DNA from: Azospirillum rugosum
GTDB taxonomy: Bacteria; Pseudomonadota; Alphaproteobacteria; Azospirillales; Azospirillaceae
Reading direction: 5' to 3'
Assembly (NCBI RefSeq): GCF_017876155.1
Contig: NZ_JAGINP010000021.1
Coordinates: 109,907 to 173,906 of the forward strand
DNA length: 64,000 nucleotides
This document shows positions 31,226 to 40,347 of this stretch, piece by piece; within the stretch, counting starts at the first letter, position 1, and each line of letters opens with the position of its first letter. The notes below the pieces were generated by a model that saw only the letters and a program-made list of their open reading frames with translations, made no database searches and was not told the DNA's origin. A program made the translations under genes and the position numbers.

Positions 31226-33106
31226 ATGCCGCCGTTCAGCCCGGACCCCGCCCCCTCTGCCCCCCGGCGCCCGAAAGCGGCGGCTTTCGACACGGCGGCC
31301 TTCGATCCGGAGGGGCCGGACCGGCATGCGGTCGTCTTCGACCCGGAGCACCGGTTCGACCTGCACCTTGCGGTGGCGGAGGGGCCGGGCGGCGCGCTGT
31401 CCCTGTCGGCGCGGCAATGTGCCGCGCTGTACTGGGCCGGTCGCGGGCTGACGCTTGAGGGCATCGCCGACCGGCTCGGCGCCGCCCCTGGGGACGTGCT
31501 GGAGCACATCGCCCCGCTCGCCGCGATGGGGGCGGTGGCGTTGCGGCCGACCGAATCGGGCGCGTCGCTGGCGGGCGACACCCTGCCCGCCCTGTGGGAC
31601 TCGGCGGTGGCCGCGCACGGCGACCGGCCCTTCCTGGTGCCGCCGGGCGGTGGCGCGCCCGTCACCTACCGCGAGGCCGGACGGCGGGTGGAGGCGATGG
31701 CGCGCCGGCTCGCCGCCGCGCGGCTGCCGAAGGGTGCCCGCGTCCTGATCCACGCGGAGCCCGGCCCCGATGCCGCCCTGCTGGTCTGGGCCTGCGCGCG
31801 GCTTGGCCTGGTGGCCGTGCCGGTGGACAGCGCCTGGGGCGAGACGGCCGTCCTGGCGGCCATCGGCCTCGTGCGGCCGGCGCTGGTCTTCGCCGATGCC
31901 CGCCGCGCCGGCGTTGCGCGGGCGAGCGGCCGCCCCGCGGTGATCCTTGACGGGCCGGGAGACGCACCGGCCCTGGGCTTCGCCGACTGGCTGGCCTCCG
32001 GCGGTGCCGCCGGCCCCCGGATCGCGTTGCCGGACGACCGCGACACCGCCGCCATCCTGTTCACCTCCGGCACCACGGGCGCCCCGAAGGCGGTTGAACT
32101 GTCGCATGGCTCGCTGGTCCGGACCGCGCGGCTGCTCGCCGGGGTGTGCGCCCTGACCGCCGAGGACCGGCTGCTGACCCTGGCGGAGTTCCACACGGTG
32201 AGCGGCCTGCGCAACCCGCTGCTGCTGGCCGCCGCGGCCGGCGCCACCACCGTTCTGCCCACCGCCGCGGAGCGCGCCCACCCGCGCCGCCTGGCGGACC
32301 TCTGCGCGCGGGAACGGGTGACGGTGCTGGGTGCCGTGCCCGCCGCCCTGAAGGGCCTCGCCGCAGCCAGCGGGATTGAGTCCGGAGCGCTGGGCTCGCT
32401 GCGGCTGGTGACCTCCACCGGGGCGGAGTTGCCGGCCGCGACGGTGGAGCGGCTCCGCGCCCTGACCAAGGCGCCGGTGATGACCTATTACGGCCTGACG
32501 GAGACCGGCGGGGTCTGCGCGCTGGGCGCGGCGGGCCGCGCCGATGGCGCCATCGGCCGGCCGGCCGACGCGGTGCTGCAGATCGTCGATCCGGACGGCA
32601 CACCCCTGCCGCCGGGTGCCGTGGGCGAGCTGCGCGTCTATGGCGCCAACCTGAGGACCGGCCATCACCGAACTCCGGAGGTGGACGTTCGTTTCCGCCG
32701 CGACGGCTGGGTCTACACCGGCGACCTCGCCGTGCGCGGAGAGGACGGCACCATCCGCCTGACCGGCCGCGCCCGCGACCTGCTGAAGACCGCGCGCGGC
32801 GACCGGCTGCACCTGACGGAGATCGAGCGGCTGCTGGAGCGCGACCCCGCCGTGGCCGAGGCCGCCGCCTGCGTGCTGCGCGACGGGTCCGATGGCGGGG
32901 ACCGGGCGATGGCCTTCGTTCGATTGAGGGACGGGATGGACCCGAAACCGGTCGTCGAGCGTTTGAGGCAGCGGGCGCTGGAGGCGCTGGGGCACCGCGG
33001 AGCCCCACTGGACATCCGCGTCCGCGACGACTTCCCGCGCGCCGCCAACGGCAAGGTGCGGCGCGCCGCGCTGCTGGATGAACCGGGTGGCCAGGAGCAG
33101 GACTGA
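31226..33106 (+). CDS. AMP-dependent acyl/aryl ligase with an N-terminal winged-helix-like domain
   Basis: A 626-residue class I adenylating enzyme. Residues about 30-120 form an extra domain (LSLSARQCAALYWAGRGLTL ... LGAAPGDVLEHIAPLAAMGA) with helical PqqD- or winged-helix-like periodicity. The ligase core has the A3 loop LFTSGTTGAPKAVELSH, A5 YYGLTETGG, A7 YTGDLA, A8 GRARDLLKTARGDRLHLTEI, and the catalytic Lys in AANGKVRR, so it is likely active. It activates a carboxylic acid with ATP; substrate and acceptor are unknown. The ATG at 31226 is used. The next gene begins one base after its stop. Confidence 0.83.
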   Translation: MPPFSPDPAPSAPRRPKAAAFDTAAFDPEGPDRHAVVFDPEHRFDLHLAVAEGPGGALSLSARQCAALYWAGRGLTLEGIADRLGAAPGDVLEHIAPLAAMGAVALRPTESGASLAGDTLPALWDSAVAAHGDRPFLVPPGGGAPVTYREAGRRVEAMARRLAAARLPKGARVLIHAEPGPDAALLVWACARLGLVAVPVDSAWGETAVLAAIGLVRPALVFADARRAGVARASGRPAVILDGPGDAPALGFADWLASGGAAGPRIALPDDRDTAAILFTSGTTGAPKAVELSHGSLVRTARLLAGVCALTAEDRLLTLAEFHTVSGLRNPLLLAAAAGATTVLPTAAERAHPRRLADLCARERVTVLGAVPAALKGLAAASGIESGALGSLRLVTSTGAELPAATVERLRALTKAPVMTYYGLTETGGVCALGAAGRADGAIGRPADAVLQIVDPDGTPLPPGAVGELRVYGANLRTGHHRTPEVDVRFRRDGWVYTGDLAVRGEDGTIRLTGRARDLLKTARGDRLHLTEIERLLERDPAVAEAAACVLRDGSDGGDRAMAFVRLRDGMDPKPVVERLRQRALEALGHRGAPLDIRVRDDFPRAANGKVRRAALLDEPGGQEQD

Positions 33107-33107
33107 C

Positions 33108-34115
33108 ATGACCACGAACGAGCCGGCGACGGAACCGCCACCACAGCCGATGTCGGAAAAGAAGAAGGCGCGATCCATGGCAGCGCCGCGGCCGAAGCGC
33201 CGACGGCGGCTCGGGCTGGTCCTGCTGGGGGTGATCCCGGCGCTGTTCCTGGCCGGGACCGCGGGGGCCTTCTGGACCGGCTACAGCCTCTACGACCGGC
33301 CCTTCGTCTGGTACAACACGAACCGCATCGCCGCGACCGCCGACCGGGCGGGCCGCGGCATGGGATCGCCGGTCGTCGTGGCGCTCGGCGGGGCGACCCT
33401 GCGCCACGCCACGCTCGACGAGGACGGCATGGCCAAGCTGGCCGCGCGGGACGGGATCGAGCGTGTCCAGTTCCTGCGCATCGTCCACGAGCACGCGCAG
33501 TTCGCCGATTTCGAGCCGATGCTGGGCGCCATCCTGAAGATCAAGCCCGACCTCGTCCTGCTCGACCTCGACCTGCTGTTCGCCGAACGCCGCCCGCTGG
33601 CCGACCTGCGCTCCTACGGATCGGTGGTGACCGGCATGGCGCTGGAGGGCAAGCCCTATCTGGCCGACCAGATCGCCATCCAGTACGAAAAGCCCTGCCG
33701 CGCCCCGGACCCGAACGGCCGGACGGCCGCCGACGTCGAACGCCGGGTCGAGGAAGCCCGGTCCGTCGTCTCGCTCGACGCTGAGTCCACGGCCTTCGAA
33801 GCGGTGCGGCGCTTCGCCGATCAGGCGCGGGCTGGGGGAACGCGCGTCGCCCTGCTCCACCTGCGCCGCCCCACGGCCTTCGAAGAACGGATGTACGGCC
33901 CCGGCAACAGCTACCTGCCGGCGGCGCTGACCCGGCTGAACGAGCAACCGGGCCTGCCGGTCTGGCGCTTCCCCGATTCCCTGCACAAATCCGCAAATTA
34001 TTGCCGGAGCGGCGCCCTGGGGCCGGAGGGGCGCAAGGCCTACTCGCAGTGGCTGAGCGCCGGGATCGCCCAGGTGCTGTCGCAGCCGCGCGTCGAGGAA
34101 GCCGCCCTGCGTTGA
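33108..34115 (+). CDS. Membrane-anchored SGNH-like protein (catalytic Ser not seen)
   Basis: A 335-residue protein with a basic N-terminus (AAPRPKRRRRLGL), one membrane helix (about 37-58) and an extracytoplasmic domain. VVVALGGATLRHATLDEDG occupies the place of a GDS/GxS nucleophile block but has GGA, and FPDSLHKSANYCRSGALGPE carries a DxxH block and conserved spacing typical of SGNH/DltD-like hydrolases. If correct, the nucleophile is missing. Its ATG lies one base after the stop of the AMP-ligase gene, so the two are co-translated. A plausible role is handling or transferring an activated acyl group at the cell surface; this is inference. Confidence 0.6.
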   Translation: MTTNEPATEPPPQPMSEKKKARSMAAPRPKRRRRLGLVLLGVIPALFLAGTAGAFWTGYSLYDRPFVWYNTNRIAATADRAGRGMGSPVVVALGGATLRHATLDEDGMAKLAARDGIERVQFLRIVHEHAQFADFEPMLGAILKIKPDLVLLDLDLLFAERRPLADLRSYGSVVTGMALEGKPYLADQIAIQYEKPCRAPDPNGRTAADVERRVEEARSVVSLDAESTAFEAVRRFADQARAGGTRVALLHLRRPTAFEERMYGPGNSYLPAALTRLNEQPGLPVWRFPDSLHKSANYCRSGALGPEGRKAYSQWLSAGIAQVLSQPRVEEAALR

Positions 34116-34222
34116 GGCCGGGTGCACGACCGTCCCCGGACAATTTATCCGTTGGCCCTATGACCCTGTTCGCGTTATGGATATTGGACGTCGGGCGACG
34201 TGCAACAGGAGACGGAACGGAT

Positions 34223-34435
34223 ATGGCTTCGATCATGATCAAGAGGGCCGGCGAGGGCCTGGTTTCCCAGGCGCACCGGAACGCCGACGTCGGCCCGACC
34301 AGCGGCAGCTCGGTCGTTTACGAAATCCTGAACGTGCCGGCCGGCGTGACGGCGGACGATGTCATCGCCGCCTTCAAGACCTTCAAGCCGGCCGACAAGA
34401 AGTACGAGTACGATTACGCCGACTTGGCGAAGTAA
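34223..34435 (+). CDS. Small conserved-looking protein, 70 aa
   Basis: Begins MASIMIKRAGEGLVSQAHRN and ends KKYEYDYADLAK. It is soluble, hydrophilic and not recognised. The AGGAG site at 34207-34211 lies 11 bases before the ATG at 34223. It follows the SGNH-like gene by 107 bp on the same strand and is followed by a palindromic repeat. The family and function are unknown; the compositional balance and ribosome site support a real gene. Confidence 0.65.
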   Translation: MASIMIKRAGEGLVSQAHRNADVGPTSGSSVVYEILNVPAGVTADDVIAAFKTFKPADKKYEYDYADLAK

Positions 34436-34470
34436 TTTCGGCGGCACCATTTTCGGTGCGTCGTCGCTTT

Positions 34471-34555
34471 GCCCCCCTCCCGACCTCCCCCCACTTCGCG
34501 GGGGGAGGAGAAATCCCCTCCCCCGCCGAAGGTGGGGGAGGGTTAGGGTGGGGGC
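34471..34555. repeat. GC-rich hairpin cluster, CCCCTCCC family
   Basis: Two hairpins in tandem: CCTCCCCCC...GGGGGGAGG (around 34484-34507) and CCCCTCCCCC...GGGGGAGGG (around 34514-34540), inside C-rich and G-rich flanks. Similar sequence is at 38369-38514. It separates the 70-aa gene and the convergent ferritin-like gene. Confidence 0.8.
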
Positions 34556-34583
34556 CCAACGCGAGAGCCCCATTCGAAAGTCC

Positions 34584-35054
34584 TTACGGCTTCTTCGGGA
34601 AGCGCGCGATCCAGCGCTCCAGTTCCGCCACATGCTCGGCCTCTTCGGAGGCGAACTCCTCGGCCATCATGCGGACCTCCGGGTCGCTGGTCGTGGCCGC
34701 CACGTCGGCGTAGAAGGCGTGGCCGCGCTTCTCGCTGTCGAGCGCAAGCTCCAGCGCGTAGTCCACCGTCATCAGGTAATGCGAGCCTTCCATGGAGGCC
34801 GCCTCGGGGCTTTCGCCGTCCGGCCACTGGAAGTCCTCCGGCGCCAATGCCGGGATGTCGCGGAAACCGGAGCGCTTGCGCGCCTCCGCCAGGTGCAGGC
34901 GGGAGAACTCGGCCATCTTGCCGAAGAAGGCCGCCACCTCGGCGTTGCCGTAGGTCTTCATCGCCTCCGACAGGTCGGTGAAGCGGTTGGCGGCGTCCTC
35001 TTCCAGCGCGCAGGCGTGGGCGAGGAACAGGGCGGGATCGTGAATGCTGGCCAT
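34584..35054 (-). CDS. Ferritin-like diiron domain protein, rubrerythrin type
   Basis: A 156-residue four-helix protein. The diiron ligands are seen as paired ExxH-like sites: ALEEDAANRFTDLSEAM, FSRLHLAEARKR in the first half; and DSEKRGHAFYADVA and FASEEAEHVAELERWI in the second. It resembles rubrerythrin-type ferritin-like domains lacking the C-terminal rubredoxin centre, so it may reduce peroxide or handle iron. ATG at 35054 (MASIHDPALF). It is divergent from the DUF1003 gene and convergent with the 70-aa gene. Confidence 0.85.
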   Translation of the reverse strand: MASIHDPALFLAHACALEEDAANRFTDLSEAMKTYGNAEVAAFFGKMAEFSRLHLAEARKRSGFRDIPALAPEDFQWPDGESPEAASMEGSHYLMTVDYALELALDSEKRGHAFYADVAATTSDPEVRMMAEEFASEEAEHVAELERWIARFPKKP

Positions 35055-35255
35055 GGGAGTCCGGTGTCGTTAAGGCACAAAAGGATTGTGGTCTTTCGGC
35101 ACCATAGCGCCTCCCCGCCCTCGGATCCCGGAAGGGACGACGCGGCGCGGTTTCATGCGACAATTTAACGCGCCCGTCATGCCTCCGCCCTTGGCCGCGC
35201 CGCGTGCCGGGCTTACAGATCCTGTGCAGCATCGGCAATTCAGGGAACGCCCGCC

Positions 35256-35795
35256 ATGAACGCGTTGAACGGCCTTCTGTCCGCCTTCGGGCGCGACGAC
35301 CTGGAACGGCTGCACCGTCTGCGGCAACGCCGGCGCGCGGCGCGCGCGGCCGCGGCCGGGCACCGCTCGGCCGGTCAGGTCGTCGCCGACGGGGTGGCGG
35401 CGCTGGTCGGGTCCTGGCACTTCATCATCGGCCAGTCGGTGCTGCTCGGCCTGTGGATCAGCGCCAACGTGCTGGGCTGGATGGGCGCCTGGGACCCCTA
35501 CCCCTTCATCCTGCTGAACCTCGTCCTGTCCTTCCAGGCGGCCTACACCGCCCCCATCATCATGATGAGCCAGAACCGCCAGGCCGACATCGACCGGGAG
35601 CGGGCGAAGCAGGATTACGACGTGAACCTGAAGGCGGAGTTGGAGATCGAGTTGCTGCACCAGAAGATCGACCTGCTGCGCGAACAGGAGATCGCCCGCC
35701 TGACCCGCATGGTGGAGGACTTGACCAACGCACTGGCCGCGGTCAAGAACGCACCGCCCCCGCTTCCCACCTTGCCGCCGACCGACCCCGCCTGA
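35256..35795 (+). CDS. DUF1003 membrane protein
   Basis: A 179-residue protein. Basic N-terminal region, then two membrane helices (SWHFIIGQSVLLGLWISANV and PYPFILLNLVLSFQAAYTAP) joined by a short loop, then the DUF1003 signature IIMMSQNRQADIDRERAKQDY and a coiled-coil C-terminus. The family has no assigned function. The stop codon overlaps the ATG of hrpB (TGATG), suggesting co-translation, though a functional link with the helicase is not known. Confidence 0.9.
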   Translation: MNALNGLLSAFGRDDLERLHRLRQRRRAARAAAAGHRSAGQVVADGVAALVGSWHFIIGQSVLLGLWISANVLGWMGAWDPYPFILLNLVLSFQAAYTAPIIMMSQNRQADIDRERAKQDYDVNLKAELEIELLHQKIDLLREQEIARLTRMVEDLTNALAAVKNAPPPLPTLPPTDPA

Positions 35796-38359
35796 TGAGC
35801 TTTCCTCCCCTTCCCGCCCTCCCCATCGATCCCGTCCTCCCCGACCTGCTGGCGGCGCTTCGCCAACGCGGCGTGGCCGTCTTGCAGGCCCCACCCGGCG
35901 CCGGCAAGACCACGCGCGTGCCGCTGGCGCTGCTCGACCAGCCCTGGCTTAAGGGGCGCAAGGTCATCGTGCTGGAACCGCGCCGGCTGGCCGCCCGCGC
36001 CGCCGCCCGGCGGATGGCCGCCATGCTGGGGGAGTCCGTGGGCGAGACGGTCGGCTACCGCGTCCGCCTGGACACCAAGGTGGGGCCGAGGACCCGCATC
36101 GAGGTGGTGACCGACGGCCTGTTCCTGCGCCAGCTTCAGGAGGATGCGGAGCTGCCGGCGGTGGGCGCCGTGCTGTTCGACGAATTCCACGAGCGCGGCA
36201 TCGACAGCGATCTGGCGCTCGCCCTGGTGCAGGAGGCGCGCGGGGCTCTGCGCGACGACCTGCGGCTGGTGGTCATGTCGGCGACGCTGGACGGCGCGCC
36301 GGTGGCGGCTTTGCTGGATGACGCGCCGATGGTGACCAGCGAGGGCCGCGCCTTCCCGGTGGAGACCCGGCACCTCGACGCCCCTGGCCCAGGCACGCGG
36401 ATCGAGGACGCGGTCGCCGCCACCGTCCGCCGCGCGCTGCGCGAGGAGAGCGGCAACGCGCTGGTCTTCCTGCCCGGCGCCGGGGAGATCCGCCGTGTGC
36501 AGACCCTGCTGGAGGGCGCCGATCCCCATTCCGGGTTGGGCCCCGGGACGATCATCGCGCCGCTCTACGGCGACCTGACGGCCGACGCGCAGGACCGCGC
36601 CATCGCGCCGAGCCCGCCGGGCACGCGCAAGGTCGTGCTGGCCACCCCCATCGCCGAGACCAGCCTGACCATCGAGGGCATCCGCATCGTCGTGGACGGC
36701 GGGCTGATGCGCGTGCCGCGCTTCGACCCGCGCAGCGGCATGACGCGGTTGGTCACCGCCAAGGTCTCCCAGGCCTCGGCGGAGCAGCGGCGGGGCCGCG
36801 CCGGCCGCCTGGAACCCGGCGTCTGCTACCGCCTGTGGCCGGAGGCCACGCACAAGGCCCTGGCCCCCTTCACCGCGCCGGAGATCCTGGAGGCCGACCT
36901 CGCCCCACTGGCGCTGGAGCTGGCGGTCTGGGGCGTCGCCGATCCCACCACGCTGGCTTGGCTGGACCCGCCGCCGGCCGCGTCCATGGCGCAGGCGCGG
37001 GAGCTGCTGCGCGAGCTGGGCGCGCTGAACGCGGACGGCGCGATCACGCCGCACGGGCGCCGCATGGCCGGCTTCGGCGTGCACCCGCGGCTCGCCCACA
37101 TGATGCTGAGGGGCAAGGAGCTGGGGCTGGGCGGGCTGGCCTGCGAAGTGGCGGCGCTGCTGGGAGAGCGCGACATCGTCCGGGCGCAGCCGGGCTTCCG
37201 CGACGCCGACCTGCGGCTGCGCGTGGAACTGCTGCGCGGGCTGGACGACGAGGGCCGGATTCGCGGCGCCGGACGTGGCCTGACCGTGGAGCGCGGCGGG
37301 GCGCAGCAGGCGCTGAAGCAGGCGCGGCAGTGGAAGCGGCAGTTGGGCGCCAAAGATGACGGCGGCGACCTGGGGGCAACGGGGCTGCTGGTAGCGCTCG
37401 CCTACCCGGACCGCATCGGCCAGCGCCGGCCGGGCGGCAACAACGCCGGGGGCGCGGCGGCGCAGTACCGCCTGTCCAACGGCCGCGGCGCCTATTTCCA
37501 GGACGCCGAGCCATTGACCGCGCAGGACTGGCTGGCCGTCGCCGACCTGGACGGCGCCGCGCGCGAATCCCGCGTCTTCCTGGCCGCCCCGGTCACCCTG
37601 GCCGAGCTGGAGGACACCTTCGCGGAGCACATCCGCACGGAAACGGTCGTGACCTGGGACGGGCGGGAGCAGGTGGTGCTGGCGCGCCGCCGCCGCATGC
37701 TGTTCGCGCTGGTGCTGAAGGACGAGCGGCTGGCCAACCCGCCCGCCGAAACCATGGCCGCCGCCATGCTGGAAGGCATCCGCGAGATGGGGCTAACCGC
37801 CCTGCCCTGGACCGACGAACTGCGCAAGTGGCAGGCCCGCGTCCAGTTTCTGCGCCGCATGGAGGGGGAGGAGTGGCCCGACGTCTCCGACGCCGCCCTG
37901 CTCGCCACGCTGGAGGACTGGCTGGCGCCCTTCCTGAACGGCGCGTCGCGCCGTGCGCACCTGGACCGGGTGGAGTTGGGGAACGCGCTCCGCGGCCTTC
38001 TGCCCTGGGCGATGCAGCAGCGGCTGGACAAGGAGGCGCCGACCCATGTGGAGGTGCCCAGCGGCTCGCGCGTGCCCATCGACTACGCGGCGGACGAGCC
38101 GGTGCTGGCCGTGCGGTTGCAGGAGATGTTCGGGCTGGCCGAGACCCCGCGCATCGCCGGCGGGCGCGTCGCCCTGCTGCTGCACCTGCTGTCCCCGGCG
38201 CGCCGCCCGGTGCAGGTGACCCGCGACCTCGCCAGCTTCTGGGCCAACGCCTACAAGGCGGTGAAGGCCGACCTGAAAGGCCAGTACCCCAAGCACTACT
38301 GGCCCGACAACCCGCTGGAGGCGGAGCCGACGGCGCGGGCGAAGCCACGGGGGCGGTGA
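35795..38359 (+). CDS. hrpB: ATP-dependent helicase HrpB
   Basis: An 854-residue DEAH-type superfamily 2 helicase of typical HrpB length. Walker A is APPGAGKTTRVP (about 32-43), the DEAH box reads DEFHERG, motif III is VVMSATLDGA, and motif VI is SAEQRRGRAGRLEPG. The C-terminal HrpB-specific domain ends in LLHLLSPARRPVQVTRDLAS and YPKHYWPDNPLEAEPT, both diagnostic. It is a presumed RNA helicase, not essential in most bacteria. The start is fixed by the TGATG overlap with the DUF1003 gene. Confidence 0.95.
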   Translation: MSFPPLPALPIDPVLPDLLAALRQRGVAVLQAPPGAGKTTRVPLALLDQPWLKGRKVIVLEPRRLAARAAARRMAAMLGESVGETVGYRVRLDTKVGPRTRIEVVTDGLFLRQLQEDAELPAVGAVLFDEFHERGIDSDLALALVQEARGALRDDLRLVVMSATLDGAPVAALLDDAPMVTSEGRAFPVETRHLDAPGPGTRIEDAVAATVRRALREESGNALVFLPGAGEIRRVQTLLEGADPHSGLGPGTIIAPLYGDLTADAQDRAIAPSPPGTRKVVLATPIAETSLTIEGIRIVVDGGLMRVPRFDPRSGMTRLVTAKVSQASAEQRRGRAGRLEPGVCYRLWPEATHKALAPFTAPEILEADLAPLALELAVWGVADPTTLAWLDPPPAASMAQARELLRELGALNADGAITPHGRRMAGFGVHPRLAHMMLRGKELGLGGLACEVAALLGERDIVRAQPGFRDADLRLRVELLRGLDDEGRIRGAGRGLTVERGGAQQALKQARQWKRQLGAKDDGGDLGATGLLVALAYPDRIGQRRPGGNNAGGAAAQYRLSNGRGAYFQDAEPLTAQDWLAVADLDGAARESRVFLAAPVTLAELEDTFAEHIRTETVVTWDGREQVVLARRRRMLFALVLKDERLANPPAETMAAAMLEGIREMGLTALPWTDELRKWQARVQFLRRMEGEEWPDVSDAALLATLEDWLAPFLNGASRRAHLDRVELGNALRGLLPWAMQQRLDKEAPTHVEVPSGSRVPIDYAADEPVLAVRLQEMFGLAETPRIAGGRVALLLHLLSPARRPVQVTRDLASFWANAYKAVKADLKGQYPKHYWPDNPLEAEPTARAKPRGR

Positions 38360-38368
38360 AGGGATGAA

Positions 38369-38514
38369 ACCCCCTCTCCCTGCTCCGCAGGGAGAGGGAG
38401 GGGCCCGCACCGAAGGTGGGGGAGGGGGAGGGCTTGGTTTCTCGGGATAACCTTGCCCTCACCCTCCCGCGTTCCGCGGGTCCCTCCCTCTCCCGCCGGG
38501 GGCGGGAGAGGGGG
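38369..38514. repeat. GC-rich multi-hairpin repeat, CCCCCTCTCCC family
   Basis: The outer arms CCCCCTCTCCC (38370-38380) and GGGAGAGGGG (38505-38514) bracket two or three inner hairpins: CTCCCTGCTCCGCAGGGAG, CCCTCCCGCGTTCCGCGGG and CTCCCGCCGGGGGCGGGAG. It occupies the gap between hrpB and the LOG-family gene and is related to 34471-34555. Confidence 0.85.
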
Positions 38515-38546
38515 ATGAAAGCGCCTTGGACAAGGGGGAGCACGTC

Positions 38547-39074
38547 ATGGCGATCATCGGGGTCATGGGGTCGGGGAAGGACGAGTGGGACGCCTTCGCC
38601 ACGCCGCTCGGCATTTGGATCGCGGAGAACGGGCACGACCTGCTGACCGGCGGGGGCAACGGCGTGATGCTGGCCGCCGCGCGGGCTTTCTTCGGAACGC
38701 CCGGCCGCCGGGGCCGGTCAATCGGGGTGCTGCCGTCGGAACCCGACCCGGTCCGCGGCTTCGTGCCGCTGCCCGGTTATCCGAACCCCTTCATCGACCT
38801 GACCATCCTGACGCCGTTCCAAAGGAAGGGTCCGGACGACCCGCCCGACGCGCTGAGCCGGAACCACGTCAACATCCTGACGGCCCAAGTCATCGTCGCG
38901 CTGCCCGGCCGGCACGGGACGCTGGACGAGGTGCGGCTGGCGCTGGCCTTCGGGAAGCCGATCATCGGATTCGGCCCGGACCTTGAATTCCGGGGCGTGC
39001 CCGCCGAATTGCGAACAACCGGCGACTTTGCCGCGGTTGCGGCGTTCATCACCGACAGGCTGTCCCACAGTTGA
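38547..39074 (+). CDS. LOG/SLOG-family Rossmann protein
   Basis: A 175-residue single-domain protein. IIGVMGSGKDEWDAFATPLG starts the fold, DLLTGGGNGVMLAAARAFF (about 33-51) and ALPGRHGTLDEVRLALAFGK (about 118-137) match the GGGxxGxM and PGGxGTxxE motifs of the LOG/molybdenum-cofactor-carrier-like superfamily, with RH replacing the usual GG-type dipeptide. Members bind nucleotides; some are cytokinin-releasing phosphoribohydrolases, others unknown. The ATG at 38547, following AAGGGGGAG, is preferred to a TTG at 38526. The adenylate cyclase gene follows 31 bp downstream on the same strand, so a nucleotide-signalling link is possible. Confidence 0.82.
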   Translation: MAIIGVMGSGKDEWDAFATPLGIWIAENGHDLLTGGGNGVMLAAARAFFGTPGRRGRSIGVLPSEPDPVRGFVPLPGYPNPFIDLTILTPFQRKGPDDPPDALSRNHVNILTAQVIVALPGRHGTLDEVRLALAFGKPIIGFGPDLEFRGVPAELRTTGDFAAVAAFITDRLSHS

Positions 39075-39105
39075 CGCCACCGGCCGTTGCGCAAGGAAGA
39101 CGACC

Positions 39106-40335
39106 ATGGATGCACACCGGATACTCGATCTCAGCCGCTGGATCACCGACGCCGGGCTCCAGGGGCTTCCGGCGACGGAGCTGGTCGGCGGGTTCTGCGA
39201 ACGGCTGGTCGAGGCGGGAGTCCCGCTGACCCGGACGGTGATCGGCGCCGACACGCTGCACCCGACCATCGCCGGCCATGTCGTCACCTGGGACAGCACC
39301 GGGCGCAACGCCGCGGAGGTGCGCCAGACCGACTATGGCACCACCACCGACCCGGCGCTGGAGGAGAAGTGGCTGCGCAGCCCCTTCCACCGCCTCTACA
39401 CCACCGGCGAGGTCATGCTGCGCCGCCGCTTGGTCGACGGCTGCGAGGCGGGCGAGTTCCCGGTGGTGGACGAGCTGCACGCGCAGGGCGCCACCGACTA
39501 CATGGCCATCGTCAACCGCCTCGGGCCGGACGCCGCGATCGGGGAGATGGACTGCATCTTTTCCTCCTGGGTGACCCATCACGCGGATGGCTTCAACGAC
39601 GTGCAGCAGGACGCCCTGCTGACGCTGGCCGGCACGCTGGCGCTGGCGCTGCGCGGCCACGCGGTGGCGCGCATCGCCAACACGCTGGTGGAAACCTACC
39701 TCGGCCGCGACGCCGGCCATCGCGTGCTGCGCGGCCACATCCGCCGGGGCATCGCGGAGAAGCTGGACGCCGTGCTGTGGTTCAGCGACCTGCAAGGCTT
39801 CACCCGCATCACCGACACCGCCCCGCCGGAGACCATCCTGCCCCTGCTGAACGACTATGCGGAGCTGGTGGTGACCGCCATCCACCGGCACGGCGGGCAG
39901 GTGCTGAAATTCATGGGCGACGGCATCCTGGCGGTCTTCGACCGCAACAGCGCCGAGGACGCCTGCCGCGCCGCGCTCGACGCCGCGGAGGAAGCGCGGG
40001 AGCGCTGCAAGGAGCTGAACACCCGCCGCGCCGCGGAGGGCATGCCGGTGACGCGCTTCTACCTGGGCCTGCACCAGGGCAAGGTGTTCTACGGCAACAT
40101 CGGCGGCGTGGACCGGCTGGACTTCACCGTCGTCGGCCCCGCGGTGAACGAGGCCAGCCGCATCGCCGCCATGTGCCGGTCGCTGGACCAGGACCTGCTG
40201 CTGTCCTCCGCCTTCGTGCAATCCGCCCCGGAATGCCGCCAGCGCCTGATCTCCATCGGCCGCTACCTGCTGCGCGGCGTCGGCCGCCCGCAGGAGCTGT
40301 ACACGCTGGATCCGGAGGCGGGTCGGGCGCCCTGA
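39106..40335 (+). CDS. Class III adenylate/guanylate cyclase
   Basis: A 409-residue soluble cyclase. Residues 1-190 are an input domain of the type found in Rhizobium-like cyclases (DLSRWITDAGLQGLPATELV, FSSWVTHHADGFNDVQQD). The catalytic domain has both metal Asp motifs (WFSDLQGFTRITD and FMGDGILAVF), and the transition-state pair in GPAVNEASRIAAMC. It should make cAMP (or cGMP) from the triphosphate. The ATG at 39106 follows AAGGAAG. It lies just after the LOG-family gene and converges with the Phd/PemK module. Confidence 0.9.
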   Translation: MDAHRILDLSRWITDAGLQGLPATELVGGFCERLVEAGVPLTRTVIGADTLHPTIAGHVVTWDSTGRNAAEVRQTDYGTTTDPALEEKWLRSPFHRLYTTGEVMLRRRLVDGCEAGEFPVVDELHAQGATDYMAIVNRLGPDAAIGEMDCIFSSWVTHHADGFNDVQQDALLTLAGTLALALRGHAVARIANTLVETYLGRDAGHRVLRGHIRRGIAEKLDAVLWFSDLQGFTRITDTAPPETILPLLNDYAELVVTAIHRHGGQVLKFMGDGILAVFDRNSAEDACRAALDAAEEARERCKELNTRRAAEGMPVTRFYLGLHQGKVFYGNIGGVDRLDFTVVGPAVNEASRIAAMCRSLDQDLLLSSAFVQSAPECRQRLISIGRYLLRGVGRPQELYTLDPEAGRAP

Positions 40336-40347
40336 AGCGGATCGCGG

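Noticed and set aside
39106..40335. Diguanylate cyclase (GGDEF)
   Set aside because: The motifs are FSDLQGFT and GDGILAVF with VNEASRI, which belong to class III adenylate/guanylate cyclases.
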